A DNA stretch of 64,000 nucleotides from Symsagittifera roscoffensis (Eukaryota > Xenacoelomorpha > Acoela > Convolutidae), in the NCBI RefSeq assembly GCF_963678635.1, contig NC_087071.1, forward strand, positions 30,308,141-30,372,140, written 5' to 3'. The notes under the pieces were generated by a model. The model searched no databases and had not been told where the DNA came from. It saw only the letters and a program-made list of their open reading frames with translations. Positions 12,301 to 21,112 of the stretch are shown piece by piece. Within the stretch, counting starts at the first letter, position 1. Each line of letters begins with the position of its first letter. The translations under genes were made by a program, and so were the position numbers.

Positions 12301-15300
12301 CGACTCATCTCAGATTAGTCTCAATGAGTCAAAATTATTTGAAGTCAGTAGATCATAAAATGTGATCGTAGGTTTGAGTTTAGTTGATATCAAGTACCTT
12401 TGCAAAAATGGCAAGTTAAAAGCCAATTTTTGTCTGTTAAATAGAAAATACCCGAGCTTGAATAATTGGATTGGTAACTTTAATCCAGTGTGCTAGACCT
12501 AGGTTTCGACAGAGCTCAACCTATATTTCATTTTTCTGGACTTTTTCGGCTATCAAAAACATAAGTTAATTGACTAGAATTTGTTTGTTGCTGATTTGTT
12601 TTTGTGATGTTGTTCGAGCTGAAAATAACTTAAAAGAGTAAAAGGCGAAACTTCTGCAATGAAAATTAACTTTTACTAATGGATTTCACCATTTTGTTTT
12701 TAGTTTCTTAATAAATCTGGTCTGAAACTGTTAGTCTGAAAACTGATCTTTGAAGAGATTTTGGTGGAAGTTAGAATTTACTTTTTCTTGACGCAGAAAC
12801 TCTTAAATTTCAAATTTTAAAATTTTCCCTGAGAACTGTTGCTGATAACAACTTTTTGACGGAGGTCTAATCTGAGCGGATTAATTTGCACTATTTCCAA
12901 TTTCAAATTGATTAAAATCCCCGAAAAAAAAATAAATTTCGAAAGAAATCTGGCAGTGCTTGACCCATGTTTCGACTATGCTCAACATAAGTTTCAACAT
13001 TCTCGAACAATCTCAGGTATGTTTTGGCTCTGCTCGAACTTTTTTTTTTGATTTTTTTTTCAACCAAAGTTGGTTGTGTTTTGACTTATGTTTTGACATT
13101 TTGACCTGCAAGGTTAGTTTTGACTTCGTGCTTGATTTAAAATAGCTTCTCGACCGCGGAGTTTCAGTTACAAAACTGCACTTGCTCGCTTTTCAATGTC
13201 GAAATATAGGACGAACATATCGACTCTGGTTATGTTTTGACATATCTGCCACTTAATTTTTGTTTACTTCTGCTCTCTTTTCTATAGGTCCTTACCGAAC
13301 AACTTGCATACGATAAGGAAAATTGCGTAGAAGTTTAAACCTAAAAATACTTACCTAAACCAGAATTAGCTTTAAAGAAAAAAGATTGAGACGTAAATAA
13401 AACATGGAAATAATTTTCTGTCACGAGGACTAAAGTCAACTATTTGTTTTAGGCCTGTATCTTTGTAAGGAATTAAGCACAATGAATAAACTTTTCGCTT
13501 ACCCAGTTAACAGTACCTACAGCTTAGAAAAAATTAGTTCCTTCTCATGCTCGTCAGTAAAATTAACTACTTATTGTTTAAACTTTTGAAGAAATTAAGG
13601 AATAATTGTGCTCGGGCAATTTTTTATTCAAACCAATTTTAAAAAACCCTGGTCACTTGGATTGGATGAGCACAGCACAATAATACCCAGCCTGGCTAAG
13701 CTGATTATTTTTAATTTTAAACTAGTGGTGATTTATCCGGTACTACAGAGTCGTTCCAAAATGAATTAAGGCGGCTAATTGGTTTTACTGACTTCATAAA
13801 CGACTCATATTGTTTAAATTTGAAATTGATCAGCTTCATTAGCATAGCTTTGCCGATACATAGTGTATTGAAAACTATTTGAGATCAAATAAATGGCAGT
13901 CAGGGTATTCAGGGCTTTAGGGCTTTAAGGCACGTTCAGGGCTTTACCTAATACGAGCAGTCTTGTTTTTGTCTACTAAACAGATAAACTTCTTTTGATA
14001 TTCACCTAAGAACATTTTTTCTACAGTTTTTGGACATATGGGTGCTACTTGATTAGCGTTTTTCTGTTTATTCTTCCTCGGTCTTTCTCGTCGAGGTTTT
14101 AATCAAACTTGTAAAAAAAAAATATGTTACAAGATGCTTTTACACTGGTTCTGAAAGTCGTTGAAAGAAAAATGTTGAGCAACCTTTTTTTTGACTTTTA
14201 TATATATTTGCTGGAGAAACATTTTAAGTTAGAGAAGTTCTACCCTGCGCGCATAAAACAGAACTTGACTCACAAAAAATTACAGCAGGGAGAGAACTAT
14301 GTACCTGAAAAAAATGAAATTGGAAAATGCAAATTGAATGCAAAACTTTTTAATAAACTTGCTTAAAAGTGCATGACAATACGAAGCCAGGTGAATGACA
14401 GGGAGACAAGTTTTATCCAGACAGTGACTCAATAGATAATTAAGAGAGACATTGAAGCAATTAAAGCAGAAGCAGTGTTGACCAATTACCATTTCTGATA
14501 AAAACATTACAACTTCTTACAAACTTAGTCTCAAAGCATGTTAAAAAACAGGGAATTTTTGAGTAAGAAACATAAAAAATATTCACTTTTCTTTAAAGAA
14601 AGTTGTAAGATAGGAATTTTTCCTTTTTTGTTTTTATTTTTAAAAAAGTTGTTACAGCCAGTTTCAAAGTTCTCCGCTGTCGCAAAGTACACTGAAGGAA
14701 TCTGCAAGCCCAAAAGACTCGTTTGGCTCCGTATGTATACCGAAAAACCCACTAACTTTCCAGAAAAAATTTGAACCGATATATTCGACTTCTTTTGAAT
14801 AATTATCTCAAAAGAATTATCTTTTGAATAGTTATCTCCGATAATTTTGAACCGCTAATTGAGTTCAAATAAGGTATTTATAGAAAAAAATTCAATCGTT
14901 TTGTTTCGGATTGTTTTGATGAAAATTCATACGGACAGTATAAGCACTATCTGAATATTTTACTTGCATCACATTGAAAGAAGATGGAAATTTTTTGACA
15001 TTGTTTTTTTTATCTATTATCACGTTGTAGAAACATATTCAGTGTATTAGTCAGTTTTTTTCGAATTTTGGTGAAAAGTTGCAATCTCAGAACTTTTCTT
15101 ATGAGAAAGTTATAAGTTAGCGGAAATTTTCTAAAAATTTTACAAAAAGTTCTAAGGTAGGGAAATTTCCTCTAGGATGGTCAACCCCGGACCCAATTAG
15201 AAGAAAATTTTTAGCCGAATTTTGAATCACCATTCAATTAAGTAGTTAGCCTTTTTTACGTACGATTTGATTGACATCATAGTTTATCTGGTACATCATT

Positions 15301-15693
15301 TACATAATTGATATCACTGTTTTAGTTATTTTCTGTCTAATTGGATTGGCTTTCCTAACGCTCGGCTACCTGCCCGCTTATTTAATACTTAACCATAAAG
15401 ACGGTAGCATTGACATTCCGCCTAACGATAGATTAACTGCAACCTACTTGACCATACAGCAGACTTATCGAGATTGCCGAAACACGAGTTCAGACGACAA
15501 TGGAAAAGCGGTACTAACTTGGGCTTTTTACATGGCCTGGCTAGTTCTGTTACTAACTTTTGTAGTTATGATAATTGTGTTAGCCGTTTGTTGCTGTTAT
15601 TGTGATTGTTGTGCGAGGAGTAAAAAACGAACAAGAAGTTCTTCTAAGTCAAAACCTAAGACAAAAGGACCATCTTCAGCTGTCAAAAAATAA
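6175..15693 (+). CDS. Gene A: claudin/PMP22-like tetraspan membrane protein (spliced, 4 exons)
   Basis: Joining 6175-6358, 10391-10450, 10842-10979 and 15326-15693 gives one 249-residue frame (750 nt with stop), all introns in phase 1. Seen: TM1 at residues 5-25; a first extracellular loop with GMWKVCCNTGGNKMC (W-x2-C-x8-C, residues 44-57), the claudin-type signature; TM2 82-105; TM3 121-145; a polar second loop; TM4 190-215; then CCCYCDCC, a likely palmitoylation cluster, and a Lys/Ser-rich cytoplasmic tail. Family knowledge: such tetraspans sit in the plasma membrane and make or modulate cell junctions. Function here is inferred from architecture only. The tail ends AVKK, without the YV PDZ ligand usual in vertebrate claudins. 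An AATAAA at 15858-15863 could serve as poly(A) signal. Gene B is a tandem paralogue. Confidence 0.82.
7567..7672. repeat. Perfect 106-bp palindrome without spacer
   Basis: Two 53-base arms are exact reverse complements meeting between 7619 and 7620 (centre AAACATATATGTTT). The left side is flanked by an (AT)n run. The DNA could extrude a cruciform or the RNA a long hairpin. It could be a natural palindrome or a foldback artefact of cloning or assembly. Confidence 0.9.
9891..10303. mobile_element. TIR element, non-autonomous
   Basis: The inverted ends share TGCTTGAGGGACCGAA (left about 9910-9927; right as CTTTCGGTCCCTCAAGCA about 10275-10293). No coding capacity. A shorter element with similar ends lies at 44481-44672. 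Confidence 0.55.
10391..10450 (+). CDS. Gene A exon 2
   Basis: A 60-nt exon after TTTTCAG encoding the end of extracellular loop 1 (KANYDEYRTWNM). The donor is ATGG|GTTGGC, phase 1. The last nine or so exon bases belong to the end of a TIR element that fills the following intron. Gene B has no intron here: its corresponding NMAAG is continuous. Confidence 0.7.
10451..10841 (+). mobile_element. Gene A intron 2 formed by a TIR element
   Basis: The 391-nt intron runs from GTTGGC to CCTAAG. Near-identical inverted ends flank it: AATATGGGTTGGCAAA at about 10444 and the reverse complement AATCCCGGGTTGGCAAA ending at about 10830. The motif CGAACCT occurs directly before the left end and directly after the right end, like a target-site duplication. 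Thus the donor GT lies inside the left TIR and the acceptor AG just after the second CGAACCT. The intron is absent from paralogue B. Inference: intron gain by insertion of a non-autonomous DNA element. Confidence 0.6.
10842..10979 (+). CDS. Gene A exon 3 (TM2)
   Basis: Encodes TM2 (VSGAMFILIILLSGGLVAV) and the short intracellular loop to the start of TM3 (NATMSVLM). The acceptor is CCTAAG and the donor is T|GTATGT at 10980, a consensus donor, phase 1. NMVSGAMF aligns with NMAAGILS of gene B, which supports the splice choice. Confidence 0.75.
11107..11160 (-). mobile_element. HINE-like 3' end fragment
   Basis: Carries CACTGCTCGTATCAGGGCG and the degenerate hairpin followed by CCGAATGCCTTTAA, the 3'-terminal signature of the helentron-like family, without a full body. 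In gene A intron 3. Confidence 0.6.
11220..11395. mobile_element. Small TIR element of the CCCGGGTTG-ended type
   Basis: Left ACCCGGGTTGACC then TGCTTGTCATACAATTT; right end is its inverse with AAATTGTAGGACAAGCA and GAACCCGAG. No coding capacity. Confidence 0.5.
11500..12330. repeat. Degenerate TTCGA-rich tandem repeat
   Basis: Diverged units of roughly 35-60 bases built around GATATGTTTCGATTTTCTCG and GACCAAATTTTGG repeat across this part of gene A intron 3. A further patch of the same kind lies at 12955-13240. Confidence 0.6.
12955..13240. repeat. Second patch of the degenerate TTCGA-rich repeat
   Basis: Units such as CATGTTTCGACTATGCTC and GGTATGTTTTGGCTCTGCTC resemble those at 11500-12330. 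The patches may be remnants of one satellite. Confidence 0.5.
13905..13967 (+). mobile_element. HINE-like 3' end, expanded hairpin
   Basis: ATACGAGCAGTCTTG is preceded by several iterations of TTCAGGGCTTTA, an expanded version of the CAGGGC hairpin arm seen in the other copies. Confidence 0.55.
15326..15693 (+). CDS. Gene A exon 4 (TM3, loop 2, TM4, tail)
   Basis: After TTTTAG the frame FIFCLIGLAFLTLGYLPAY gives TM3, then a polar loop (residues 146-189), TM4 with AWLVLLLTFVVMIIVLAV, the Cys cluster and a basic tail to TAA. Gene B interrupts the same loop with a phase-2 intron, gene A does not. Confidence 0.82.
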
Positions 15694-16949
15694 AAACAAA
15701 CAAACGAGTTGATTAAAAAGCTATCGAAAAACTTTGAATAATCATTTTTTTAAAATAATTTGTATTAAAAATTTTTGCGACATTTTATGCAACATGTTTA
15801 TCATATTTTAGGATCTAAGAAAGCTTTTAGGCTGTAATTCTATTCAAAGAAAATTATAATAAAATCAAGCGCTGATAGTGAAATTGAATTAAAAAAAAAA
15901 CAATTTTTATTCAAAACTTTTGTTGTCAAATGTTTCAAAATCAAGACAAATGTTTGGTGCAATTTTAAATTTGATCAAAATCAAATCACACACTTAAATT
16001 CCAATTGCAATTGAAGCAGTTATAATTACTGTCGTTTGATTCTAATTCATTTTGTTTTTTTTTGCAATCATTTCATTCGACTATTTGTAAAATGTTTAAT
16101 TACAGATGTTTGAAAATTTGGCAATTTACGCGAAACAAATTATCGAGAATTCAAATAAATCGGCTATTTTTTTTCGACACCAATGATTTCATGGTTTCAC
16201 TCTTGCTTTCCATCATAAATTTATGATTTTAATTGGGCGAGCGAGACCTTGGTAATTTTTGCCTCAGGTATATTTTTCTCTTTGCAAATCCGAAACCTTA
16301 AAAGCTTTACTTCGCCGTCGCCCGGAGGCTGAATTCTCAGCAAAGCTGAAGAAATGGGTGACATATTGGGAGTTATAAAAAGTAAAGTGCAATGTCAAGT
16401 TTTGGCGTTTAGTTAATGGCAAAGTCCGAAGAATGTGATTTTGCCTAATGAATTCTTCGACCATAGATGAAAAGCCGATTCCTATATCCGTATGGCAAAC
16501 TGAAGAAACTAGGCTGTTAAATAAAAAATAAAGATGAATAATAAAGCATGGTTCGTAGTTAGTAAAAAAAATTTCAGCAGAGTGGATGCTAGTGTTGATA
16601 CAGTTTTACGATGATTTACGGGCAGTCTGTCAAAGTTTTCCCAAGCTGCAGGCGGCTTTTAAATTAAAGAAGGCTTTCTATCTTTTTATAGCTTAAAATT
16701 GTCTTTTTATGGAATAGGACCTACACATTGTTGTCTTTTCTGTCTGAAGACGTCTTTTGGACAGCATACATATTAGTTCTTTAAAATAAGCAGTTGTAAA
16801 TTATATCAAAGATAGAGCATTTGATTGATTTTGGTGAACTTCATCGGCCCAAGTTGGACGCACGTTTGAATGGAAGTTTGTGGCGATGCTCGTGAAAGAA
16901 TCGATTTTATTCACAGAGGCAATAAAATATCTTCAACTTGATCATACAA
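15694..16949. other. Gene A 3' flank; no gene recognised
   Basis: Holds a candidate poly(A) signal AATAAA at 15858-15863. The rest is AT-rich; a somewhat GC-richer part at about 16280-16340 has no recognisable coding or RNA gene. Confidence 0.5.
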
Positions 16950-16952
16950 ACA

Positions 16953-17470
16953 AACAAGACTGCTTGTATCCGGGCGCAGCCCTGAATGTTCCGACTGTAT
17001 TTTAATTTCTATGGAGTAGTTTGAATTGAAACAATTAATGAAGTTCTCGAAACAACGAAAAAGAAAAAACTTCAAATTTTTTCTATGAGGTTTTTCTTTA
17101 AAAGTTCATCCCCCATTCGCTATGCTATAGAAAGATCAAAAAGAGATATTTGTCATATGCTACTGATTTAAATAGACCAAAGAGTTTGGCTCATTCCAAT
17201 TTGGAACGATTTCTAGGACGCATTAAATGTCCTCGCAAGCCTTGATAACATGAAATATATGGCGCTTTCATTGTACCGAACTAGTAATATTTACAACCGC
17301 TTAACCTTTCAAAAATGATCACAGGTCAAATTTCTTGAAAAATTTTGAGCTCAACTTAAAAATATCTTTCTAAAGATGAAAAAAATTTGGTCAAAAATTA
17401 TTAAAAAGTTGCATTTTGTTTGGAGAAAAAACCACTTGAGCACTATAATTTCGTCTTTTTTTTTCAAAAA
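16953..17470 (-). mobile_element. HINE-like element, diverged
   Basis: On the minus strand: the 3' hairpin end (GACTGCTTGTATCCGGGCGC ... GTTCCGACTG) at 16958-17002, then the family body with CCAATTTGGAACGATTT, TGATCACAGGTCAAAT and TTTGAGCTCAA. Immediately followed by another copy in the same orientation. Confidence 0.6.
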
Positions 17471-17475
17471 CAATC

Positions 17476-17965
17476 AGAATAACAAGACTGCCCGTATCAA
17501 TCAAAATGAAGTACTGAAATCTTTGATTGCATTCTCAGTCAATAAAATTTGACAGAAAATTAAAAAAAGAAAAAAGAAAATGAAAAAAAAAAAAAACATT
17601 CACGTCTAAAAATGATGTACATATCCATAAAAAAAATCATGTACATCGTGTCTAGTAAAACCTTAAATGTGTCAACTAGCATGTTTCTTCGATTGGCAAT
17701 GCTTTTTGAACTGGAATAAATCGCCACTAACACATTAATAGCACGAAATATTGCGAATTTAACTGTCCAGAAATGGCCAAACTGGCAATGTTTAAACCAC
17801 AATAACTTTTAAAAAATTTGTCACAGGTAAAATATTTATCTTTTTTGAGCTCACAGCAACAAGCAAACTTTTCGAACGATTAAAAAAAAACTGCCGTCAA
17901 TAAAAAAGCTAGTTAAAAATTCGAAATCTGTCTGTAGAAAAAAACCATTCCGAGCACAAACTTGA
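17476..17965 (-). mobile_element. HINE-like element, tandem second copy
   Basis: Begins with ACAAGACTGCCCGTATCA a few bases after the previous copy ends, and contains the body motifs GGCCAAACTGGCAATGTTTA and TTTGAGCTCA. Head-to-tail arrangement is typical for such elements. Confidence 0.55.
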
Positions 17966-19430
17966 CAACAATTTCTACGAGACAGCTCTTATTAGTAAAA
18001 AAAAGTTCTGAAAGTTCAGATTTCCTCTGAAAGTCCATTGAGTAGAGTTCGCATTGAAAATCATCAAATTTTCAAATTTCAAAAAGTTTTCAAAAAATAA
18101 TTTTTTTTGAGTTTTTTTTTGAAATATACCTTCCACACGATATATTAAGTACAACATCATATAATATGCATACATCGAAGTACAAAATAGACCACATTGC
18201 ATGACTTAATTCAATTTGGAATGATGTCAATTTTTCATGACAGCGTCGCTCATTTTTGTTTTAAAAGACTACTAAGAGTTCCACACATTTTCAAAACAAT
18301 AAAAAAAAAAAAAGTTTAAAGCCAAAAAATAACTTTCATATTTTTTTCGTGAGCTGACTGAATTTTTGTTTCGAATAGTAAAAAAAATAATTGCCGCTAT
18401 ATTTTTGCAACACAGATACAATCCATTTTCAAGAAAAAAGCACTCAGATAATTCAAGTCGCAGTTCTTTCTTATTAGTAATGTGATTTGTGGCTATTGAA
18501 CAAAAATTCTAACAGCGATTTTAGAACCAGTTTAGTTTTGGAAATTTTTTTTGTTTGAGGTTTATGTATTCCACCGCATAATTGTTTCAAAATTTCATAG
18601 CAGTCGCATCACGAAGAAAAACTGAAGATAAATAAAATTTTGAAAGCTATTTAATGTACCATTTTGATTTGCTTGTTTCTCAGTTCTACTTCAAAGTGTC
18701 AATGTTTAGCGCTAATTCGACTGTATTACGTTTTAAGAAACGCTAAAAACAGTTTTTCTGTTTACGAATCTCTGAAAAGGCAAAACTCATCTCCAGTAAA
18801 CTGCAAAAAAAAACATCATTTTGGTCACAAACATAATTTGTTGGAAAACAATTACTTTATTTGATCCTGCGCTCGCAAGGTCTCTCGGCAAATTCAAAAC
18901 TGTACTTGTTTTTGCTCAAATAGATTGAAGATTGTACCATTTCAAAAGTAAAAATTATTTGAATGAATTTTAATATTTTTATATTGTTTATATTAGGCGA
19001 CTTATCCGTGGTCCACAGGATAATCGCTCACTTTTGCTTGCCAGCAAAATGGTAATAAAACTGTTTAGCGATTAAAGGCGGTAAAAAAAATTGCTACTGC
19101 TTGAACTCAAAACCCTATGAGCAACGAGACATGCTTCGCAACGGTTTTTCTTAAACTGTGTTGCTCGTTCTTTAGAAAGACTTTAGAGCTCTTTATCATC
19201 ACATGAGAAAAATTTTGTCCATTTTTCAAAATCAGTAATCCTAATTTTTTCGACATTCTCTTGGTGTGCGTGAAAAGCTTTTTGACAGAATCTTTGAAAA
19301 AAATACTTGATAAAATGAAAAAACTAAATTTAAACAATTACTTGGTTTTCTACTTGTAACTTTTGAATTTTCCCTAAAACGCTGTAAGGTACTAATTGAC
19401 ATAAATACCGCCTATCAACGTTATGATAAG
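17966..19430. other. No gene recognised
   Basis: AT-rich, only short chance ORFs. A diverged CAATTTGGAATGAT motif at 18210 suggests another HINE remnant. Confidence 0.4.
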
Positions 19431-20156
19431 TCAGAGTACCTTACTCAGTCTAATTCGGTAGAGCTTGTCCGCCGGCTTAATTTCGCGTGTTCTTTGTCCT
19501 AACATAGTCAGACGCCTCTTCTTAAACTCCATAACATAAATTCCGGTATGAGAGCCGGAGCCATGGAAGTGTTTAGAAAAAAAGTGCTGTTTTTTTGTGT
19601 TCTGTACAGGGTAGCCAGACAAATTTCCTGAAATTAAGGTCAGTTTGCCTAAGAAAACTGGAAAAAAAACAGACATCTTTCCAGCAACCTTTTAAATAAC
19701 TTAACTGACCTTAGGTTGTGAGTAGATATATTCGTGATCGCTACATCTTTTTTTTTCGCCGTTGGAGCCGACTTGTATTTTATTTCAGCTTTGCCATTTG
19801 TATTGCCGTATTCGTGCTGATTTGCCGCACAGTCCAAATGCGGATACTTTTCATACAGTAATATTTTAGACAGTAATATTTAAACAAAGTTGTGATTGAA
19901 AGGTGATATCTGAAAATTATTTCAAAAATAGGGTTTTGGTGTTACTGGTTGTTTTCGGAAAGGTTATCTGAACCTTCAAATATTTAATTTTCCATAGCAT
20001 CGGACGAACCTTGTTAATTTTTTTGCATCGATGTCTCGAAGCTTTTAAATCCTCCATAATGTCTCGAAGCTTTCTTTTAATTTCTTTTGGTAGATAGTTA
20101 ATTAGTGTTAGTGCACCTGTGGCTGTAAGTTGAAGCGAGCTATCTAATATGCTCAT
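19431..20156 (-). CDS. Candidate spliced minus-strand gene, unknown product
   Basis: Three neighbouring ORF pieces on the minus strand are richer in GC than their surroundings and can be joined in phase 0: 20156-20010 (MSILDSSLQL ... KKINK, donor AAG|GTTCGT), 19846-19706 (YPHLDCAANQHEY ... THNLRS, acceptor GAAAAG, donor TCA|GTTAAG) and 19601-19431 (NTKKQHFF ... YRIRLSKVL, acceptor TGTACAG). This gives about 152 residues, basic and without membrane segments. A stronger-looking donor CTAAG|GTCAGT at 19709 would break the frame. I recognise no family. Exon 1 contains a 15-base direct repeat (ATGTCTCGAAGCTTT on the plus strand) read in two frames, which argues for slippage and perhaps a pseudogene. 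It could also be a fragment of an unidentified mobile element. Confidence 0.3.
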
Positions 20157-20159
20157 TTT

Positions 20160-20383
20160 TTACATTGATGCCAATTAACGCAGTTTTTTACGCGTGGCGA
20201 AATATCCAGCAATGCAAAGTCAATGCAATTTTAATTCAGGCAAGCTATATGGTCTTACTAATTTCATATACGAATCAAATCTAAAAAATTAAAATCGAAT
20301 CAAAAAATTAAAAAGCATCAATCTAAAGGCATTGAAAGGGCAGTCGGAACATTCAGGGATTTGCCCTGATACGAGCAGTTTTG
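20160..20383 (+). mobile_element. HINE-like element, 5'-truncated
   Basis: Body remnants (CCAATTAACGCAG, TTTACGCGTGGCG) lead to the terminal signature GGCAGTCGGAACATTCAGGG, a hairpin with one mismatch, and ATACGAGCAGTTTTG at 20335-20383. Confidence 0.6.
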
Positions 20384-20901
20384 TTTGCTTTTCCTATTCG
20401 CAGCAAAACTATCAAAGTCTGTTAAGACTGTTAATTGATAGTCAATATTTTAAATTTGAGTTTTTCTCATCTTTCAAACTGATCAAATTTATTTGAGCGA
20501 AGCTTTTTTTTGCTACGCACATTGAAAAACGTATTCTGCTGTAACGAGAAAACTTGGCGTTAGTTATTATGATTTGAGCGAGTTTCTTTTAACACTCTTT
20601 ATAGCAGTTTTGATTAACATTGTGACCTTTTGACATCAAATCAAAAAACTGATTTTTGACTTTTTGAAATTCGAAAGTTTCGAAAGCTGTTTTCAAAATC
20701 GACAATGAAAGCAAAATCGGAAACCTTAAATTTTACTTTTCTATACAATGATAATGGCATCATCACGACATTATGAGGAAAAAACCATGAATTGTTTGAA
20801 AGAGGAAAAAAGATAAGAAAAAATTGATGAACTTTAATTTTGTATTTCGAGTTGTTCAGTTATTTGTTACTAGAGGCTACTAGAGGTGATTATTATGCTA
20901 A
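20384..20901. other. Upstream region of gene B; no gene recognised
   Basis: About 500 bases of AT-rich sequence between a HINE-like element and the gene B start. No clear core promoter motif stands out. Confidence 0.4.
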
Positions 20902-21112
20902 ATGGAAGCTGGAAAAGTTATCTACATAGTGGCAGCTTGTTTTGCTTTCTGTTCTTTTGTTTCGAATATTTTCACGAACACTTCTTTTATTCTCAAGGCC
21001 AAAAAGACGACTGATGGCACAGATGAAAATGGAAACAAAGTGAAAGTTGACATAACTTGTGGCTTGTGGAAAATTTGTGCAGTGGGGCCGAAGGAAGCGT
21101 GTGCAAATATTG
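20902..21112 (+). CDS. Gene B exon 1
   Basis: MEAGKVIYIV... gives TM1 and the GLWKIC...C loop. The donor is G|GTTCGT at 21113, phase 1. An overlapping minus-strand ORF is only a shadow. Confidence 0.82.

Larger units (their letters stand above)
10980..15325 (+). other. Gene A intron 3
   Basis: 4.3 kb, GTATGT...TTTTAG. Contains the HINE-like end at 11107, a small TIR element, two TTCGA-rich repeat patches and a HINE-like end at 13905. From about 14000 to 15325 I see only AT-rich sequence and chance ORFs. Confidence 0.7.
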
